Assembly: GCA_900473915.1 (NCBI GenBank)
Contig: UCNG01000001.1
Location: forward strand, 101,136 to 165,135
Length of the DNA: 64,000 nt
From: Hyphomicrobiales bacterium
Lineage (GTDB): Bacteria > Pseudomonadota > Alphaproteobacteria > Rhizobiales > Rhizobiaceae
Reading direction: 5' to 3'
The translations under genes and the position numbers were made by a program. Position 1 is the stretch's first letter, and the number at the start of each line of letters is the position of its first letter. Positions 51,294-63,550 of this stretch are shown here, piece after piece. The notes beneath the pieces are model-generated. The model saw only the letters and a list, made by a program, of their open reading frames with translations, searched no databases and was not told where the DNA came from.

Positions 51294-51329
51294 GCAGTGC
51301 CGCGTAGCCGAAGGGTTGCGCGGCACTGC
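51294..51329 (+). terminator. Hairpin after lysC
   Basis: GCAGTGCCGCG (51294-51304), loop of 14, exact complement (51319-51329), followed by AACATTTT. Confidence 0.7.
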
Positions 51330-51472
51330 AACATTTTGCGAGGCGCGACTATTTGTTCTGGACGTGGGTGTCAAAAATGCTCACAAAGGAATTGGCGTAA
51401 CGCTTCGCTGGCGGGTAATGGGAATCGGCTGGCGAGTGCATGCCAGCAATCTGAAAGGAGCCCCCGACGATC

Positions 51473-53743
51473 ATGCGTGAGCTGACAACCGGTCCCCGCG
51501 TACTGCTCAAGCGGTTGCGCGAATTGATGGCGGAGCCGCTGGAACCGCAGGCGCGCCTCGACCGGATCGTTCGTGAAATCGCGCAGAACATGGTCGCGGA
51601 AGTCTGCTCCTTCTATATATTGCGCGCCGATGGCGTTCTCGAACTCTATGCGACCGAAGGCCTTAATCCGCAGGCTGTTCACTTGGCGCAACTCCGCCTC
51701 GGCCAGGGTCTGGTCGGCACGATTGCCGCAAGTGCCCGTCCGCTCAACCTGACCGATGCGCAAAGCCACCCGGCCTTCGCCTATCTGCCGGAAACGGGCG
51801 AAGAAGCCTATAATTCCTTCCTTGGCGTTCCCGTCCTGCGCGCTGGCCGCACTTTGGGCGTTCTTGTCGTGCAGAACAAGACCAAGCGTGCCTATCGGGA
51901 AGACGAGGTCGAAGCACTTGAAACCACCGCCATGGTTCTTGCCGAAATCATTGCCTCCGGTGACGGGCTGCGTCTGGCCCGTCCGGGCATAGAGCTTGAT
52001 CTCGGTCGTCCGATGAGCGTGACAGGCCAGGCTTTCAATGAGGGGATTGGTCTCGGCCACGTGGTTCTGCACGAACCGCGCATCGTCGTCACCAATCTTT
52101 TCAACGAGGACAGCCAGGCCGAACTCAACCGGCTGGACGAGGCGCTCGGTTCCTTGCGCATATCCATCGATGACATGCTGTCGCGCCGCGATGTGGCCGT
52201 GGAAGGTGAACATCGCGAAGTGCTGGAAGCCTATCGCATGTTTGCCCATGATCGCGGTTGGGTCCGGCGGCTGGAAGAAGCCATTCGCAACGGGCTGACC
52301 GCCGAGGCTGCAGTCGAAAAAGTACAAAGCGACACACGCGCGCGCATGGTGCATCTGACCGATCCCTATATGCGCGAACGCCTGTCGGATTTTGACGACC
52401 TCGCAAACCGCCTGCTGCGCCAGTTGATGGGGCGCGACATCAAGACCATCGCCGAATCGTTGCTCAAGGATGCGATCATTGTCGCTCGTTCCATGGGGGC
52501 AGCCGAACTTCTGGATTATCCGCGCGAGCGCTTGCGCGGGGTTGTTCTGGAAGATGGCGCGGCCACGAGCCATGTGGTGATCGTCGCCCGCGCCATGGGC
52601 ATTCCGGTGGTCGGTCAGGCCAAGGGCATCGTCTCCATGGCTGAAAACAACGATGCGGCCATTGTCGACGGCGACGAAGGCATCATGCATCTGCGCCCGC
52701 AGGCCGATCTGGAGACGGCTTATGCCGAAAAGGTTCGCTTCCGGGCGCGGCGGCAGGCCCATTACCGCGAATTGCGGGACAAGCCATCCGTTACCAGGGA
52801 CGGCGTCGGCATCTCGCTCCTGATGAATGCGGGGCTGCTCGTCGATCTGCCGCAATTGTCGGCGTCGGGTGCGGCGGGTATCGGCCTGTTCCGCACCGAG
52901 CTTCAGTTCATGGTGGCTTCCACTTTCCCGCGAGCCGAGCAGCAGGAACGCCTCTATCGCTCCGTCATCGAGGCGGCAGGCGACAAGCCGGTGACTTTCC
53001 GCACGCTGGATATCGGCGGAGACAAGGTTCTTCCCTATTTCAGTTCGACCGTGCAGGAAGAAAATCCGGCGCTCGGCTGGCGCGCCATTCGCCTGACACT
53101 TGATCGTCCCGGCCTGCTGCGCACCCAGATCAGGGCGCTTTTGAAGGCGGCGGGCGGCCGCGAGCTGAAAATCCTGCTGCCGATGATCACGGAAGTAAGC
53201 GAGGTGAAGGCCGCGCGCGAGATTATCGATCGTGAAGTCCGTCACCTGTCGCGCTTTGCTCATCAGTTGCCGATGTGCCTGAAGCTTGGAGCGATGGTCG
53301 AGGTGCCGTCGCTGCTCTGGCAGCTTGAGGAATTGGTGTCGCTCGTCGATTTCATTTCCGTCGGCTCGAACGATCTGTTCCAGTTCCTGATGGCGACGGA
53401 TCGCGGCAACTCGCTGATGTCTGGCCGCTTCGACCAGCTTTCGCCCGCATTCCTGCGGGCGCTGCGCCACATCGTCGAGACCGGCAACCGCCATGGCAAG
53501 CCGGTAACCCTGTGCGGTGAAATGGCCAGCAGGCCGCTTCCCGCCATGGCGCTGGTCGGTATCGGGTTTAGGTCGATTTCGATGTCGGCGGCGGCGATCG
53601 GGCCGGTCAAGGCCATGCTCGATGCGCTGGATGCGGGCAAGCTCACCGCTTTGCTCGCGGAAGAACTGGACAAGCCCAACAGCGCGCATTCGCTGCGTGA
53701 ACTGCTGATGAGATTTGCCGAAGACAACGATATTCCGTTATAG
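51473..53743 (+). CDS. ptsP: PEP-protein phosphotransferase PtsP (enzyme I-Ntr)
   Basis: First component of the nitrogen PTS, passing phosphate from PEP to NPr and then EIIA-Ntr. The 756-aa protein has an N-terminal GAF domain (residues 20-160), then the HPr-binding region, the phospho-His domain with H367 in GAATSHVVIVARAMG, and the C-terminal PEP-binding TIM barrel, with the catalytic C681 in VTLCGEMA. The GAF domain may sense glutamine. AAGGAG lies 12 bases before the ATG, a little far. Confidence 0.96.
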   Translation: MRELTTGPRVLLKRLRELMAEPLEPQARLDRIVREIAQNMVAEVCSFYILRADGVLELYATEGLNPQAVHLAQLRLGQGLVGTIAASARPLNLTDAQSHPAFAYLPETGEEAYNSFLGVPVLRAGRTLGVLVVQNKTKRAYREDEVEALETTAMVLAEIIASGDGLRLARPGIELDLGRPMSVTGQAFNEGIGLGHVVLHEPRIVVTNLFNEDSQAELNRLDEALGSLRISIDDMLSRRDVAVEGEHREVLEAYRMFAHDRGWVRRLEEAIRNGLTAEAAVEKVQSDTRARMVHLTDPYMRERLSDFDDLANRLLRQLMGRDIKTIAESLLKDAIIVARSMGAAELLDYPRERLRGVVLEDGAATSHVVIVARAMGIPVVGQAKGIVSMAENNDAAIVDGDEGIMHLRPQADLETAYAEKVRFRARRQAHYRELRDKPSVTRDGVGISLLMNAGLLVDLPQLSASGAAGIGLFRTELQFMVASTFPRAEQQERLYRSVIEAAGDKPVTFRTLDIGGDKVLPYFSSTVQEENPALGWRAIRLTLDRPGLLRTQIRALLKAAGGRELKILLPMITEVSEVKAAREIIDREVRHLSRFAHQLPMCLKLGAMVEVPSLLWQLEELVSLVDFISVGSNDLFQFLMATDRGNSLMSGRFDQLSPAFLRALRHIVETGNRHGKPVTLCGEMASRPLPAMALVGIGFRSISMSAAAIGPVKAMLDALDAGKLTALLAEELDKPNSAHSLRELLMRFAEDNDIPL

Positions 53744-53840
53744 CGAAGCAGATTGATCTGACTGAACGGTCGCGGTGCAGGATTTGCGCGGCGTCCGGTT
53801 TTGCATTCCTGCACGCCGCTTACACTATTTAGGACATGAT

Positions 53841-54914
53841 ATGATCGCATTGCCGCAGGATCGGATGGACCAGCTCTTAAAGCGGTTCTCGATGATCGAA
53901 AGCGAGATGGCCAACAATCCGGATTCGGAAACCTATGTGAAGCTTGCATCGGAATATTCCGAATTGCAGGAGGTGGTTGGCAAAATTCGCGAACTGACCG
54001 ACGCCCGCCGGGAAGCGGTCGATCTGGCGGCGATGCGCGACGATGCGACCACGGATGCAGAGATGCGCGCGCTGGCGCTGGAAGAGTTGCCGGAAGTCGA
54101 AAAGCGCATCGAGGCATTGGAGCAGGAAGTCCAGATTCTGCTGCTGCCCAAGGATGCCGCCGACGAGAAGAATGCGATCCTCGAAATTCGTGCCGGTACC
54201 GGCGGTCTGGAAGCCGCGCTCTTCGCTGGCGACCTGTTCCGCATGTATGAGCGCTATGCCGCCGAAAAGGGCTGGCGGGTCGAGCTGGTCTCGGCCAGCG
54301 AAGGCGATGCCGGTGGCTACAAGGAAATCATCGCTACTGTTTCGGGCAAGGGCGTGTTCTCCAAGCTCAAGTTCGAATCAGGCGTGCACCGCGTACAGCG
54401 CGTGCCTGAAACGGAAGCTGGCGGGCGCATCCATACCTCAGCCGCGACGGTCGCGGTTTTGCCGGAAGCAGAAGACATCGATATCGAAATCCGCAACGAG
54501 GATATCCGTATCGATACGATGCGTGCATCAGGTGCGGGCGGCCAGCACGTCAACACGACCGACTCGGCAGTGCGCATTACGCATATTCCGACCGGCATCA
54601 TGGTGGTGCAGGCTGAAAAATCGCAGCACCAGAACCGCGCTCGCGCCATGCAGATATTGCGCGCACGCCTTTATGACATGGAGCGCCAGAAGGCCGAAAC
54701 CGAACGGTCGGAATCGCGGCGCAGCCAGGTCGGTTCGGGCGATCGCTCCGAGCGTATCCGCACCTATAATTTCCCGCAGGGCCGCGTTACCGATCACCGC
54801 ATCAACCTGACGCTCTACAAGCTCGACAGGGTCATGGAAGGCGATCTGGATGAACTGGTCGATGCGCTGATTTCCGATCACCAGACTGCACTTCTTACCG
54901 AACTGGGCCAGTAA
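53841..54914 (+). CDS. prfA: Peptide chain release factor 1
   Basis: Reads UAA/UAG stop codons and hydrolyses the peptidyl-tRNA. The GGQ motif is at 233-235 in SGAGGQHVN; a PxT-type codon-reading tripeptide lies in [10 protein letters not shown], about residue 192. Length 357 aa. Start at ATG 53841 after AGGA. One base separates it from prmC, whose product methylates the GGQ glutamine, a classic operon. Confidence 0.97.
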   Translation: MIALPQDRMDQLLKRFSMIESEMANNPDSETYVKLASEYSELQEVVGKIRELTDARREAVDLAAMRDDATTDAEMRALALEELPEVEKRIEALEQEVQILLLPKDAADEKNAILEIRAGTGGLEAALFAGDLFRMYERYAAEKGWRVELVSASEGDAGGYKEIIATVSGKGVFSKLKFESGVHRVQRVPETEAGGRIHTSAATVAVLPEAEDIDIEIRNEDIRIDTMRASGAGGQHVNTTDSAVRITHIPTGIMVVQAEKSQHQNRARAMQILRARLYDMERQKAETERSESRRSQVGSGDRSERIRTYNFPQGRVTDHRINLTLYKLDRVMEGDLDELVDALISDHQTALLTELGQ

Positions 54915-54915
54915 G

Positions 54916-55794
54916 GTGAGGGAGATTCGCCTCGACCGGCTGATGGCCGATGCCCGGACAAGGCTTCGTGCGGCGGACCTCGACACACCGGACATCGACG
55001 CGCGGCTTCTGGTCGAGTGGGCGACGGGCAAGACGCGGCTCGATCTGATATCCGCGCCTGAGCAACTGGTGGATGCCGCTGCCATTGCAACGCTTTCTGA
55101 TGCGCTGGATCGGCGCGCAAAGGGCGAGCCCGTTCATCGGATCATGGGCGTGCGCGAGTTTTTCGGCCTGCCTTTCCGGCTTTCCGCTGAGACGCTGGAA
55201 CCGCGTCCCGATACGGAAGCGCTGGTGGAGCTGGTCATTCCGGCACTGGAAGTGTTTGCGGAGCAGCAGGGTACGCTTGAGCTCCTCGACATGGGAACCG
55301 GAACGGGCGCGATCATCATCTCGCTTCTGCACCGCTTCGAGCGCGCGCATGGCGTCGCTCTCGATATGGCGGAAGGCGCGCTGGCAATGGCGCGAATCAA
55401 TGCTGTTGCCAATGGGGTGGGCGACCGATTTGCCGCGCTTAAAAGCGACTGGTTCCAGAATGTGAGCGGGCGGTTTCATCTTATCGTCTCAAATCCGCCC
55501 TATATTCCGCATGACGACATTGCGGGGCTGTCGCGTGAAGTGCGTGAACATGATCCGCTTGCAGCGCTCGATGGCGGCGCCGACGGATTGAATTTTTACC
55601 GGGCCCTTGCACAGAAGGCGGCAGATCACCTATATAAGGAAGGAATGGTTGCCGTAGAGATCGGCGCCGGACAATTCCAGGATGTTGAAGCGCTGTTCGA
55701 AAGCGCAGGTTTTTCACTCGCAGGACATGCAAGTGATCTTGGCGGCCACAGAAGGGCCATGCTTTTCGAGCACAAATCGCTTACGCAATTTTGA
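54916..55794 (+). CDS. prmC: Peptide chain release factor N5-glutamine methyltransferase
   Basis: Methylates the Gln of GGQ in RF1/RF2. The 292-aa enzyme has motif I LLDMGTGTGAIIIS (about 122) and the catalytic NPPY at 193-196. Start is GTG 54916, one base after the prfA stop. The N-terminal helical domain (MREIRLDRLMADARTRLRAADL) recognises the release factor. Confidence 0.96.
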   Translation: MREIRLDRLMADARTRLRAADLDTPDIDARLLVEWATGKTRLDLISAPEQLVDAAAIATLSDALDRRAKGEPVHRIMGVREFFGLPFRLSAETLEPRPDTEALVELVIPALEVFAEQQGTLELLDMGTGTGAIIISLLHRFERAHGVALDMAEGALAMARINAVANGVGDRFAALKSDWFQNVSGRFHLIVSNPPYIPHDDIAGLSREVREHDPLAALDGGADGLNFYRALAQKAADHLYKEGMVAVEIGAGQFQDVEALFESAGFSLAGHASDLGGHRRAMLFEHKSLTQF

Positions 55795-56182
55795 TGCGGC
55801 CAACCGCTAAAAAACACTTGGAATTTGCGGCGAAGCCGTTTAGTTTCCGGCCACCGTATACAGCCAGAATGGTTTTGCCCGCTGATGGGCGGTGGCGGAA
55901 ATGCTCCATGACGATTTTTGGTCATGCTCCCTGGAGGGTTCTTTGGGGATGGCTTGTGCGGAAGTACACGACTTTCAAGCATAATCTCGAAGAGCAAAGC
56001 TTTTCGGAATGGTTATGCATTAATGCAACCGCGGAGTTTCGGTGACTTTCAAAAGGCGCACCTAACTCAGGAGCAGTCGATTTGTGGGAAGTTTTTAGGG
56101 CGTACTTCCTCCATGGCTCGATAGCGTGAAACCGGCAGCTTTTTTGGCTGTGGAGTTTCTACGCCCTTTAATCTGAAAAGAG
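55795..56182. other. Intergenic region before DUF4167 gene
   Basis: About 390 bases with no credible gene. Short frames at 55791 and 55918 look noncoding. A loose inverted repeat (CAGC-TTTTTTG-GCTG) sits at about 56132-56147. It should contain the promoter and a long leader for the DUF4167 gene. Confidence 0.5.
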
Positions 56183-56974
56183 ATGAATATGAGGCCAGCA
56201 CAGCAGAACAGGCGCATGCGCGGACGGGGGAATAACAATAACAACAACAACCGCAAGGGCCCCAATCCTCTGTCGCGCAACTATGAAAGCAATGGCCCGG
56301 ATGTGAAAATCCGCGGCAATGCGCAACATATTGCAGAAAAATACTCGGCACTTGCCCGCGACGCACAGGCATCTGGCGATCGCGTGATGGCAGAAAACTA
56401 TCTTCAGCACGCTGAACATTACAATCGCATCATCATGGCTGCCATGGCGCAGAATCCGGTGCCGTTCCAGCGCGAAGAAACCTTCGACGATGACGGCGCG
56501 GATGATGAGGAAGCAGGTTTCACGCCTGCCGCCGTGCAGCAGCCCGTCAACGGTTCCGGCCCGCAGCCGGTTATCGAAGGCACGCCAGCCGAAGTTGTCT
56601 ACGGTGAAGAGAGCGGCGAACCGGTAAAGTCCGGCGAAGGTCGCCAGCAGCCGCGTGAACGCGACAATCGCGACCGTCGTCTCGGTCGTGGTCGCCGTCC
56701 GCAGCGTGAGCGCTTCAACGCCGACGAACGTTCCGATGAACAATCGCAGGAAAAGCAGGCTCAGCCAGCGGCTGAAGAGGCACCGGCTCCGGTTGAAGTT
56801 GTTGCCGAGCAGGCAGCGCCCGCTGTCGCCGAGGCCGCTCCTGCTGCCGATGCAGCACCCGCAGAAGAAGCAGCACCGCGCCGCGCCACGCGCCGCCCGG
56901 GCCGTCCGCGCCGTGCCGCAAAGGATAGCGGTGACGAAACGCCGGTAACGGAAACGGCGAATTCCGACGCTTGA
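56183..56974 (+). CDS. DUF4167 domain-containing protein
   Basis: A 263-aa protein. The N-terminus is Arg/Asn-rich (MNMRPAQQNRRMRGRG then a run of Asn), followed by the DUF4167 core NPLSRNYESNGPDVKIRGNAQHIAEKY and LARDAQASGDRVMAENY. The second half is acidic/Ala/Pro-rich, probably disordered, with a basic C-terminus (RRATRRPGRPRRAAK). The basic ends suggest nucleic-acid binding. Function unknown; widespread in Rhizobiales. Start may be 56183 or 56189. Confidence 0.92.
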   Translation: MNMRPAQQNRRMRGRGNNNNNNNRKGPNPLSRNYESNGPDVKIRGNAQHIAEKYSALARDAQASGDRVMAENYLQHAEHYNRIIMAAMAQNPVPFQREETFDDDGADDEEAGFTPAAVQQPVNGSGPQPVIEGTPAEVVYGEESGEPVKSGEGRQQPRERDNRDRRLGRGRRPQRERFNADERSDEQSQEKQAQPAAEEAPAPVEVVAEQAAPAVAEAAPAADAAPAEEAAPRRATRRPGRPRRAAKDSGDETPVTETANSDA

Positions 56975-56995
56975 TTGCTTCTTCGGATTGAATTC

Positions 56996-57023
56996 AAAAT
57001 GGCGCGGTTTCCGCGCCATTTTT
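56996..57023 (+). terminator. Intrinsic terminator of the DUF4167 gene
   Basis: AAAATGGCGCGG, loop TTT, exact complement, then T-run (TTTTATTT). Confidence 0.92.
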
Positions 57024-57049
57024 ATTTGGTTAGCCAAGTGCCTGTAACC

Positions 57050-57078
57050 CTTGCCGAAACCCAGGCCTCGTCCCATAT
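57050..57078 (+). promoter_or_regulatory. RpoH (sigma-32-type) promoter of clpB
   Basis: CTTGCC (57050-57055), a 16-base spacer, then CCCATAT (57072-57078). This fits the alphaproteobacterial heat-shock sigma consensus, and it stands about 95 bases before clpB. Confidence 0.75.
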
Positions 57079-57171
57079 GCTGTCTTGGAAAGAAGCCCGC
57101 CCATTTGCGGGGGCTTCGTCACCATACATCTTCTGGTGCCGCATGACGGGCCGGAAGGCAAAGGAGACATC

Positions 57172-59793
<2,622 letters not shown>

Positions 59794-59796
59794 ACG

Positions 59797-59902
59797 TTAG
59801 AGCATAATCCGACCGGAGTGAAACGAGGATCGATAAGATTATGCGTGAAATAGAAGAAGTCAGAGCGCCGATCTGATTCATTCAGATCGAAACGCGCTCT
59901 AA
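59797..59902. repeat. Composite palindromic intergenic element, about 105 bp
   Basis: The outer arms GCATAATC (59802-59809) and GATTATGC (59837-59844) form one hairpin. AGAGCG-cc-GATCTGA / TCAGATC-gaaac-GCTCT (59862-59900) forms another. Length and composition recall the Bru-RS palindromic repeats described in Brucella; that assignment is from memory. Possible IS target or mRNA stabiliser. Confidence 0.7.
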
Positions 59903-60034
59903 TGAGTTGAATGCCATGGCGTCGCAACCGGACAGGTTGCGGCGCCTTTTTCATATAAGCCCTGACAAGTTTTCCGGTTTTCAGCCGATCTCGGCCATTT
60001 TCATGTCCAGTTCATCTGGCATCTGCTTTATCAG

Positions 60035-60053
60035 CTAATCAGTTATTAACCAT
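60035..60053. promoter_or_regulatory. Imperfect CtrA-like box before the L,D-transpeptidase
   Basis: CTAA-N7-TTAACCAT: the right half-site is perfect, the left differs from TTAA by one base. It lies 44 bases before the likely start. Confidence 0.45.
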
Positions 60054-60096
60054 ATTCGCGGCATCCATGATCTCTCGATCACCCAGGGCATTCTTC

Positions 60097-61557
60097 ATGG
60101 CGCATTACACACGCACGCTTCATTTCGCTTTGCTTGCCAGCCTGGCGGCAACCGCCGTCGATGGTCCTGCCCGCGCCAACGACAGCAGTTCTGCAACGGT
60201 TGCCGAGCGCCCGGTACAGCTTGCGCAGCTTTATGATCCGGGTGAGGAAATCTATCACGATCGCCGCGTGCGGGTGTTCATCGACCAGTATGGCCGCCGC
60301 GTTACCATGGATCGTCGCGGGCGTATCCTCAGTGTCGAGGACGCCAACAATTATGATCCGAACGCCTATGACCGCCGGGTTCGCCGCGCGCCGCGGCCGG
60401 ATGACAACTGGACGCTCGATGGCCCGGTCGATGGCGGTGCGCCCTATGATGGTTTCGGCAATGTGCCCGAAGATCCGAACTATTATCCAGATGCTCCGGC
60501 AGCACCGCAATATCGCGGCAACCGGGATGGACAGGTACAGCGTTCCGAACTGCCACCGGCGGGCGATCAGTATCCGGACAATACCAATTCAGCCAGTGTC
60601 GACCCCGGCTATGACGGCCAGCAGGATTACGGGCAGCCCGGTTATGAGCAGCCGCGCGGCGTGCCCAATCCGAGCGATATGGCTCCTGCCATCGAAATGC
60701 CGAAAGGGCAGGGTGCAAAAGCAAAGATTGCAGCCTATCAGGTGCTTCTCGACCGCGCCGGCGCATCGCCCGGTGTTATCGACGGTCGTTCAGGCAGCAA
60801 TGTCGACAAGGCAGCAGCTGCCTATGGCGAGCTGACCGGCAAGTCGATCAATCCGACGGATGAAGCGGCTGTCAATGCGGAGCTTGAAGCCACGGGCGGT
60901 CCGGCCTTCACCGATTACACCATCACCAACGAAGATGTCGGGCGGCAATATGTTGCCTCGATCCCGGAAGATTACGCTCACAAGGCGCAGCTTCCCGCGA
61001 TGGCCTATACATCGGTCACCGAAATGCTGGGTGAGAAGTTTCATATAGACGAGGCCTATCTGAAAGAGATCAATCCCGGCGTGAACTTCAACCAGCCCGG
61101 CTCGGTTGTGAAGGTTCCCAATCTCGGCAAGCCGGTTCGAACCAAAGTGGCCCGCATCATTGCCGATAAGGGACGCAAGCAGGTTCGCGGTTACGATGAA
61201 TCGGGCAAGCTTGTCGTTGCCTATCCCTCGACCATCGGCTCGTCGGACAACCCGTCACCGTCCGGCACGGTTCAGGTCGAGCGTATCGCGATCAACCCCA
61301 ATTACACCTACAATCCGAAGATCAACTTCAAACAGGGCAACAACGACAAGGTTCTGACCATTCCGCCCGGCCCGAACGGTCCCGTCGGCACGGTCTGGAT
61401 CGCGCTTTCCAAGCCGACCTACGGCATTCACGGCACGCCCGAGCCGTCGAGAATCGGCAAGACGTCGAGCCATGGCTGCGTGCGATTGACCAATTGGGAT
61501 GCGGAAGAACTGGCAAAGCTGGTGAAGGCTGGCGTCACGGTAGAGTTTACCGAATAA
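60097..61557 (+). CDS. L,D-transpeptidase (YkuD domain)
   Basis: Exported enzyme expected to make 3-3 peptidoglycan crosslinks or attach proteins to peptidoglycan. The 486-aa precursor has a signal peptide ending near PARA, a Pro/Tyr/Gln/Asp-rich middle, and a YkuD domain whose active site is SSHGCVRL with C461; GIHGTPEP precedes it. The start may be 60097 (MAHYTRT) or 60067. In Brucella/Agrobacterium such enzymes link outer-membrane proteins to the wall. Confidence 0.92.
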   Translation: MAHYTRTLHFALLASLAATAVDGPARANDSSSATVAERPVQLAQLYDPGEEIYHDRRVRVFIDQYGRRVTMDRRGRILSVEDANNYDPNAYDRRVRRAPRPDDNWTLDGPVDGGAPYDGFGNVPEDPNYYPDAPAAPQYRGNRDGQVQRSELPPAGDQYPDNTNSASVDPGYDGQQDYGQPGYEQPRGVPNPSDMAPAIEMPKGQGAKAKIAAYQVLLDRAGASPGVIDGRSGSNVDKAAAAYGELTGKSINPTDEAAVNAELEATGGPAFTDYTITNEDVGRQYVASIPEDYAHKAQLPAMAYTSVTEMLGEKFHIDEAYLKEINPGVNFNQPGSVVKVPNLGKPVRTKVARIIADKGRKQVRGYDESGKLVVAYPSTIGSSDNPSPSGTVQVERIAINPNYTYNPKINFKQGNNDKVLTIPPGPNGPVGTVWIALSKPTYGIHGTPEPSRIGKTSSHGCVRLTNWDAEELAKLVKAGVTVEFTE

Positions 61558-61568
61558 GTTTGCAGAAA

Positions 61569-61591
61569 AAGCCGGGCACCCATCCCGGCTT
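61569..61591. terminator. Terminator between the L,D-transpeptidase and M23 genes
   Basis: AAGCCGGG, loop CACCCAT, CCCGGCTT. The A-run on the plus strand gives a T-run for the minus-strand M23 gene, and a weaker tail serves the other. Confidence 0.8.
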
Positions 61592-61594
61592 CTA

Positions 61595-63550
61595 TCAGCT
61601 CTTCGTCGTTCCGTTCGAAGCCAGCTTGGTGCCGTTGTCATCGCTGTTCAAAAGCGCATCAATGCGGTCACGTTCCTGCTTGAAGGCTTCGAGTTCCTTG
61701 CCGGAAAGCGCCTTGTTGTCCGGCAGGCGAATGCGCAGCGGATCGACCTTGGTGTCGTTGACAATCAGTTCGTAGTGAAGATGGGGTCCGGTCGAAAGGC
61801 CGGTCGATCCCACATAGCCGATCACTTGTCCCTGCCGCACGCGTGCGCCGGCCGTGACGCCGCGGGCAATCGCGTTCTGATGGCTGTAGCTGCTCACATA
61901 GCCATTGGCATGGCGAATGAGGGTCTGGTTGCCGTAGCCATTGGTCCAGCCTGCCTTTTCCACAACACCATTGCCGGAAGCAATGATGGGCGTGCCCCGC
62001 GGTGCGGCCCAGTCCACGCCGGTATGCATGCGGCTATAGCCAAGAATCGGATGGCGGCGCATGCCGAATGGCGAGCGGAAGACACCATTGGGAACGGGAT
62101 TGCGCAGCAGGAACTGCTTCGCGCTCTTGCCGTCGCCATTGAAGTAATCGACGCTGCCGTCCGGGGCCTGATAGCGATAGAATTTGCGGGTCGTTCCGCC
62201 AAAATTCGCCGCCACGTAGAGGAGTTGCGAATCGGCTTCGGGCTTATCCGGATCGTCCGGCAGCGAGAAGAATGCGTCGAGCTGGTCGCTCGGAGACAGG
62301 CGTGATTGCAGGTCGACATCGCTTGCAAGCATCTTGATAAGCTGCTCCCGCATCGTTTCCGACATGCCGTAGGCGAGTGCCGCCCGGCTGATCCCGTCAT
62401 AGACACTGGGCAGGTTGCCACGAATTGCCGTTGGCAATGCGTTGCCATCGAAAGCCGCCTGTAGGAGCGGGGTCTGTTCCGGTTCGTCCGACGGTATATA
62501 TTGACCGCGGTCGTTGAGGGCGACTGTCACCAGATGGGTGGTGCGGTTATAGATGCTCGCGCGCACGATCCGATCCACGCCGTCGCGGGTTTCTGTGCCG
62601 ACCCGCAGAACGCTGCCTTCCTTCAACCGAGGCGAGTTCATCAGCTTGGCGAGTGAGTCGGCCATGTTCCCGGCATCGTCGCCCGTATAGCCTGCATCTT
62701 CGAGCGCCTGCGTAATTTCGGTGGTCTGGCGGAAAGGAATCAGTTCTTCTGAAAACCCTTCGCTGACAGTATCTTCATCGCCGCGCTGTGCGACACTGAC
62801 ATTTTCCTGCGTAATCTTCACACCAAGCGCGGGGCCGAGCGCGAAGGGAGAGTCCGAGCCGCCAAAACGGGCGGGGTCGACATAATGAAGCGAGGCGACC
62901 TGCACGTCGCCGTCCGTCAGGAGGCCGCCGGTATCGCGCACGACCTTTTCGACCTCATCGACGGTAAGGTCGCTGGAAGCGTCGAAAGTCGTGCTGTTCA
63001 TCGGGAAGTCAACGACATGCAGGCTGACTTCGCTTTCGACCTTTGCGCCGTAGATCTGGCCAGCATCGGCGGGTTGTGGAGCCGCCGGCCCTTCCGAGAA
63101 TACGGTCAGCGCGTCGAAGGCCGGATATTTGCGGTTGGTCGGATGATCGACGGCAAGGGCCATGCGCACAAATTCGAACGGTCGGGTCCGTATAACCTCG
63201 CGCTCGCCCACTTTCTGCATCGTGGAAAGATCGAAACGGCGCCGGTCGCGCGGCTTTTGCTGGGAGACGGTGCTGACCAGACGCCCGCCCTTGGTAACGT
63301 CAACGTCGTCGGCTACACCCGGCATGTCGTTTCGGGCAAGAATTTCAGGCGGGGTGGCCAATTGTTCACGGCCATCCAGAGCGGCAAACAATGCCACACC
63401 GATCAGCATGCATGACGTCACGCCAGTCAGGAAGGTTCCGGCAAGCCAGCGGGCAGAAACCTCACGACGATCCGGAGGCCGTCGCCGTCCGCCTACGCTG
63501 AGCGGGGGCTCGTCACCCGGATCGAGATTGTTCGGCCCCATCTCTTTCAT
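61595..63550 (-). CDS. M23 family peptidoglycan endopeptidase
   Basis: A 651-aa protein: a basic cytoplasmic start, one membrane anchor (FLTGVTSCMLIGVALFAAL, near residue 40-58), a long periplasmic part, and an LytM/M23 domain near residues 500-610. Zinc ligands are in MHTGVDWAAPRG and HLHYEL, and GMRRHPILGYSRMHTG is typical. It cleaves peptide crosslinks during growth or division; homologues with intact ligands are active enzymes. Start ATG 63550 (MKEMGPNN). Confidence 0.93.
   Translation of the reverse strand: MKEMGPNNLDPGDEPPLSVGGRRRPPDRREVSARWLAGTFLTGVTSCMLIGVALFAALDGREQLATPPEILARNDMPGVADDVDVTKGGRLVSTVSQQKPRDRRRFDLSTMQKVGEREVIRTRPFEFVRMALAVDHPTNRKYPAFDALTVFSEGPAAPQPADAGQIYGAKVESEVSLHVVDFPMNSTTFDASSDLTVDEVEKVVRDTGGLLTDGDVQVASLHYVDPARFGGSDSPFALGPALGVKITQENVSVAQRGDEDTVSEGFSEELIPFRQTTEITQALEDAGYTGDDAGNMADSLAKLMNSPRLKEGSVLRVGTETRDGVDRIVRASIYNRTTHLVTVALNDRGQYIPSDEPEQTPLLQAAFDGNALPTAIRGNLPSVYDGISRAALAYGMSETMREQLIKMLASDVDLQSRLSPSDQLDAFFSLPDDPDKPEADSQLLYVAANFGGTTRKFYRYQAPDGSVDYFNGDGKSAKQFLLRNPVPNGVFRSPFGMRRHPILGYSRMHTGVDWAAPRGTPIIASGNGVVEKAGWTNGYGNQTLIRHANGYVSSYSHQNAIARGVTAGARVRQGQVIGYVGSTGLSTGPHLHYELIVNDTKVDPLRIRLPDNKALSGKELEAFKQERDRIDALLNSDDNGTKLASNGTTKS

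Noticed and set aside
51371-53689. A 772-codon open frame antisense to ptsP
   Set aside because: It mirrors ptsP codon by codon. The plus strand carries all enzyme I motifs, and the antisense protein shows no family pattern; GC-rich codon bias makes such mirror frames common.
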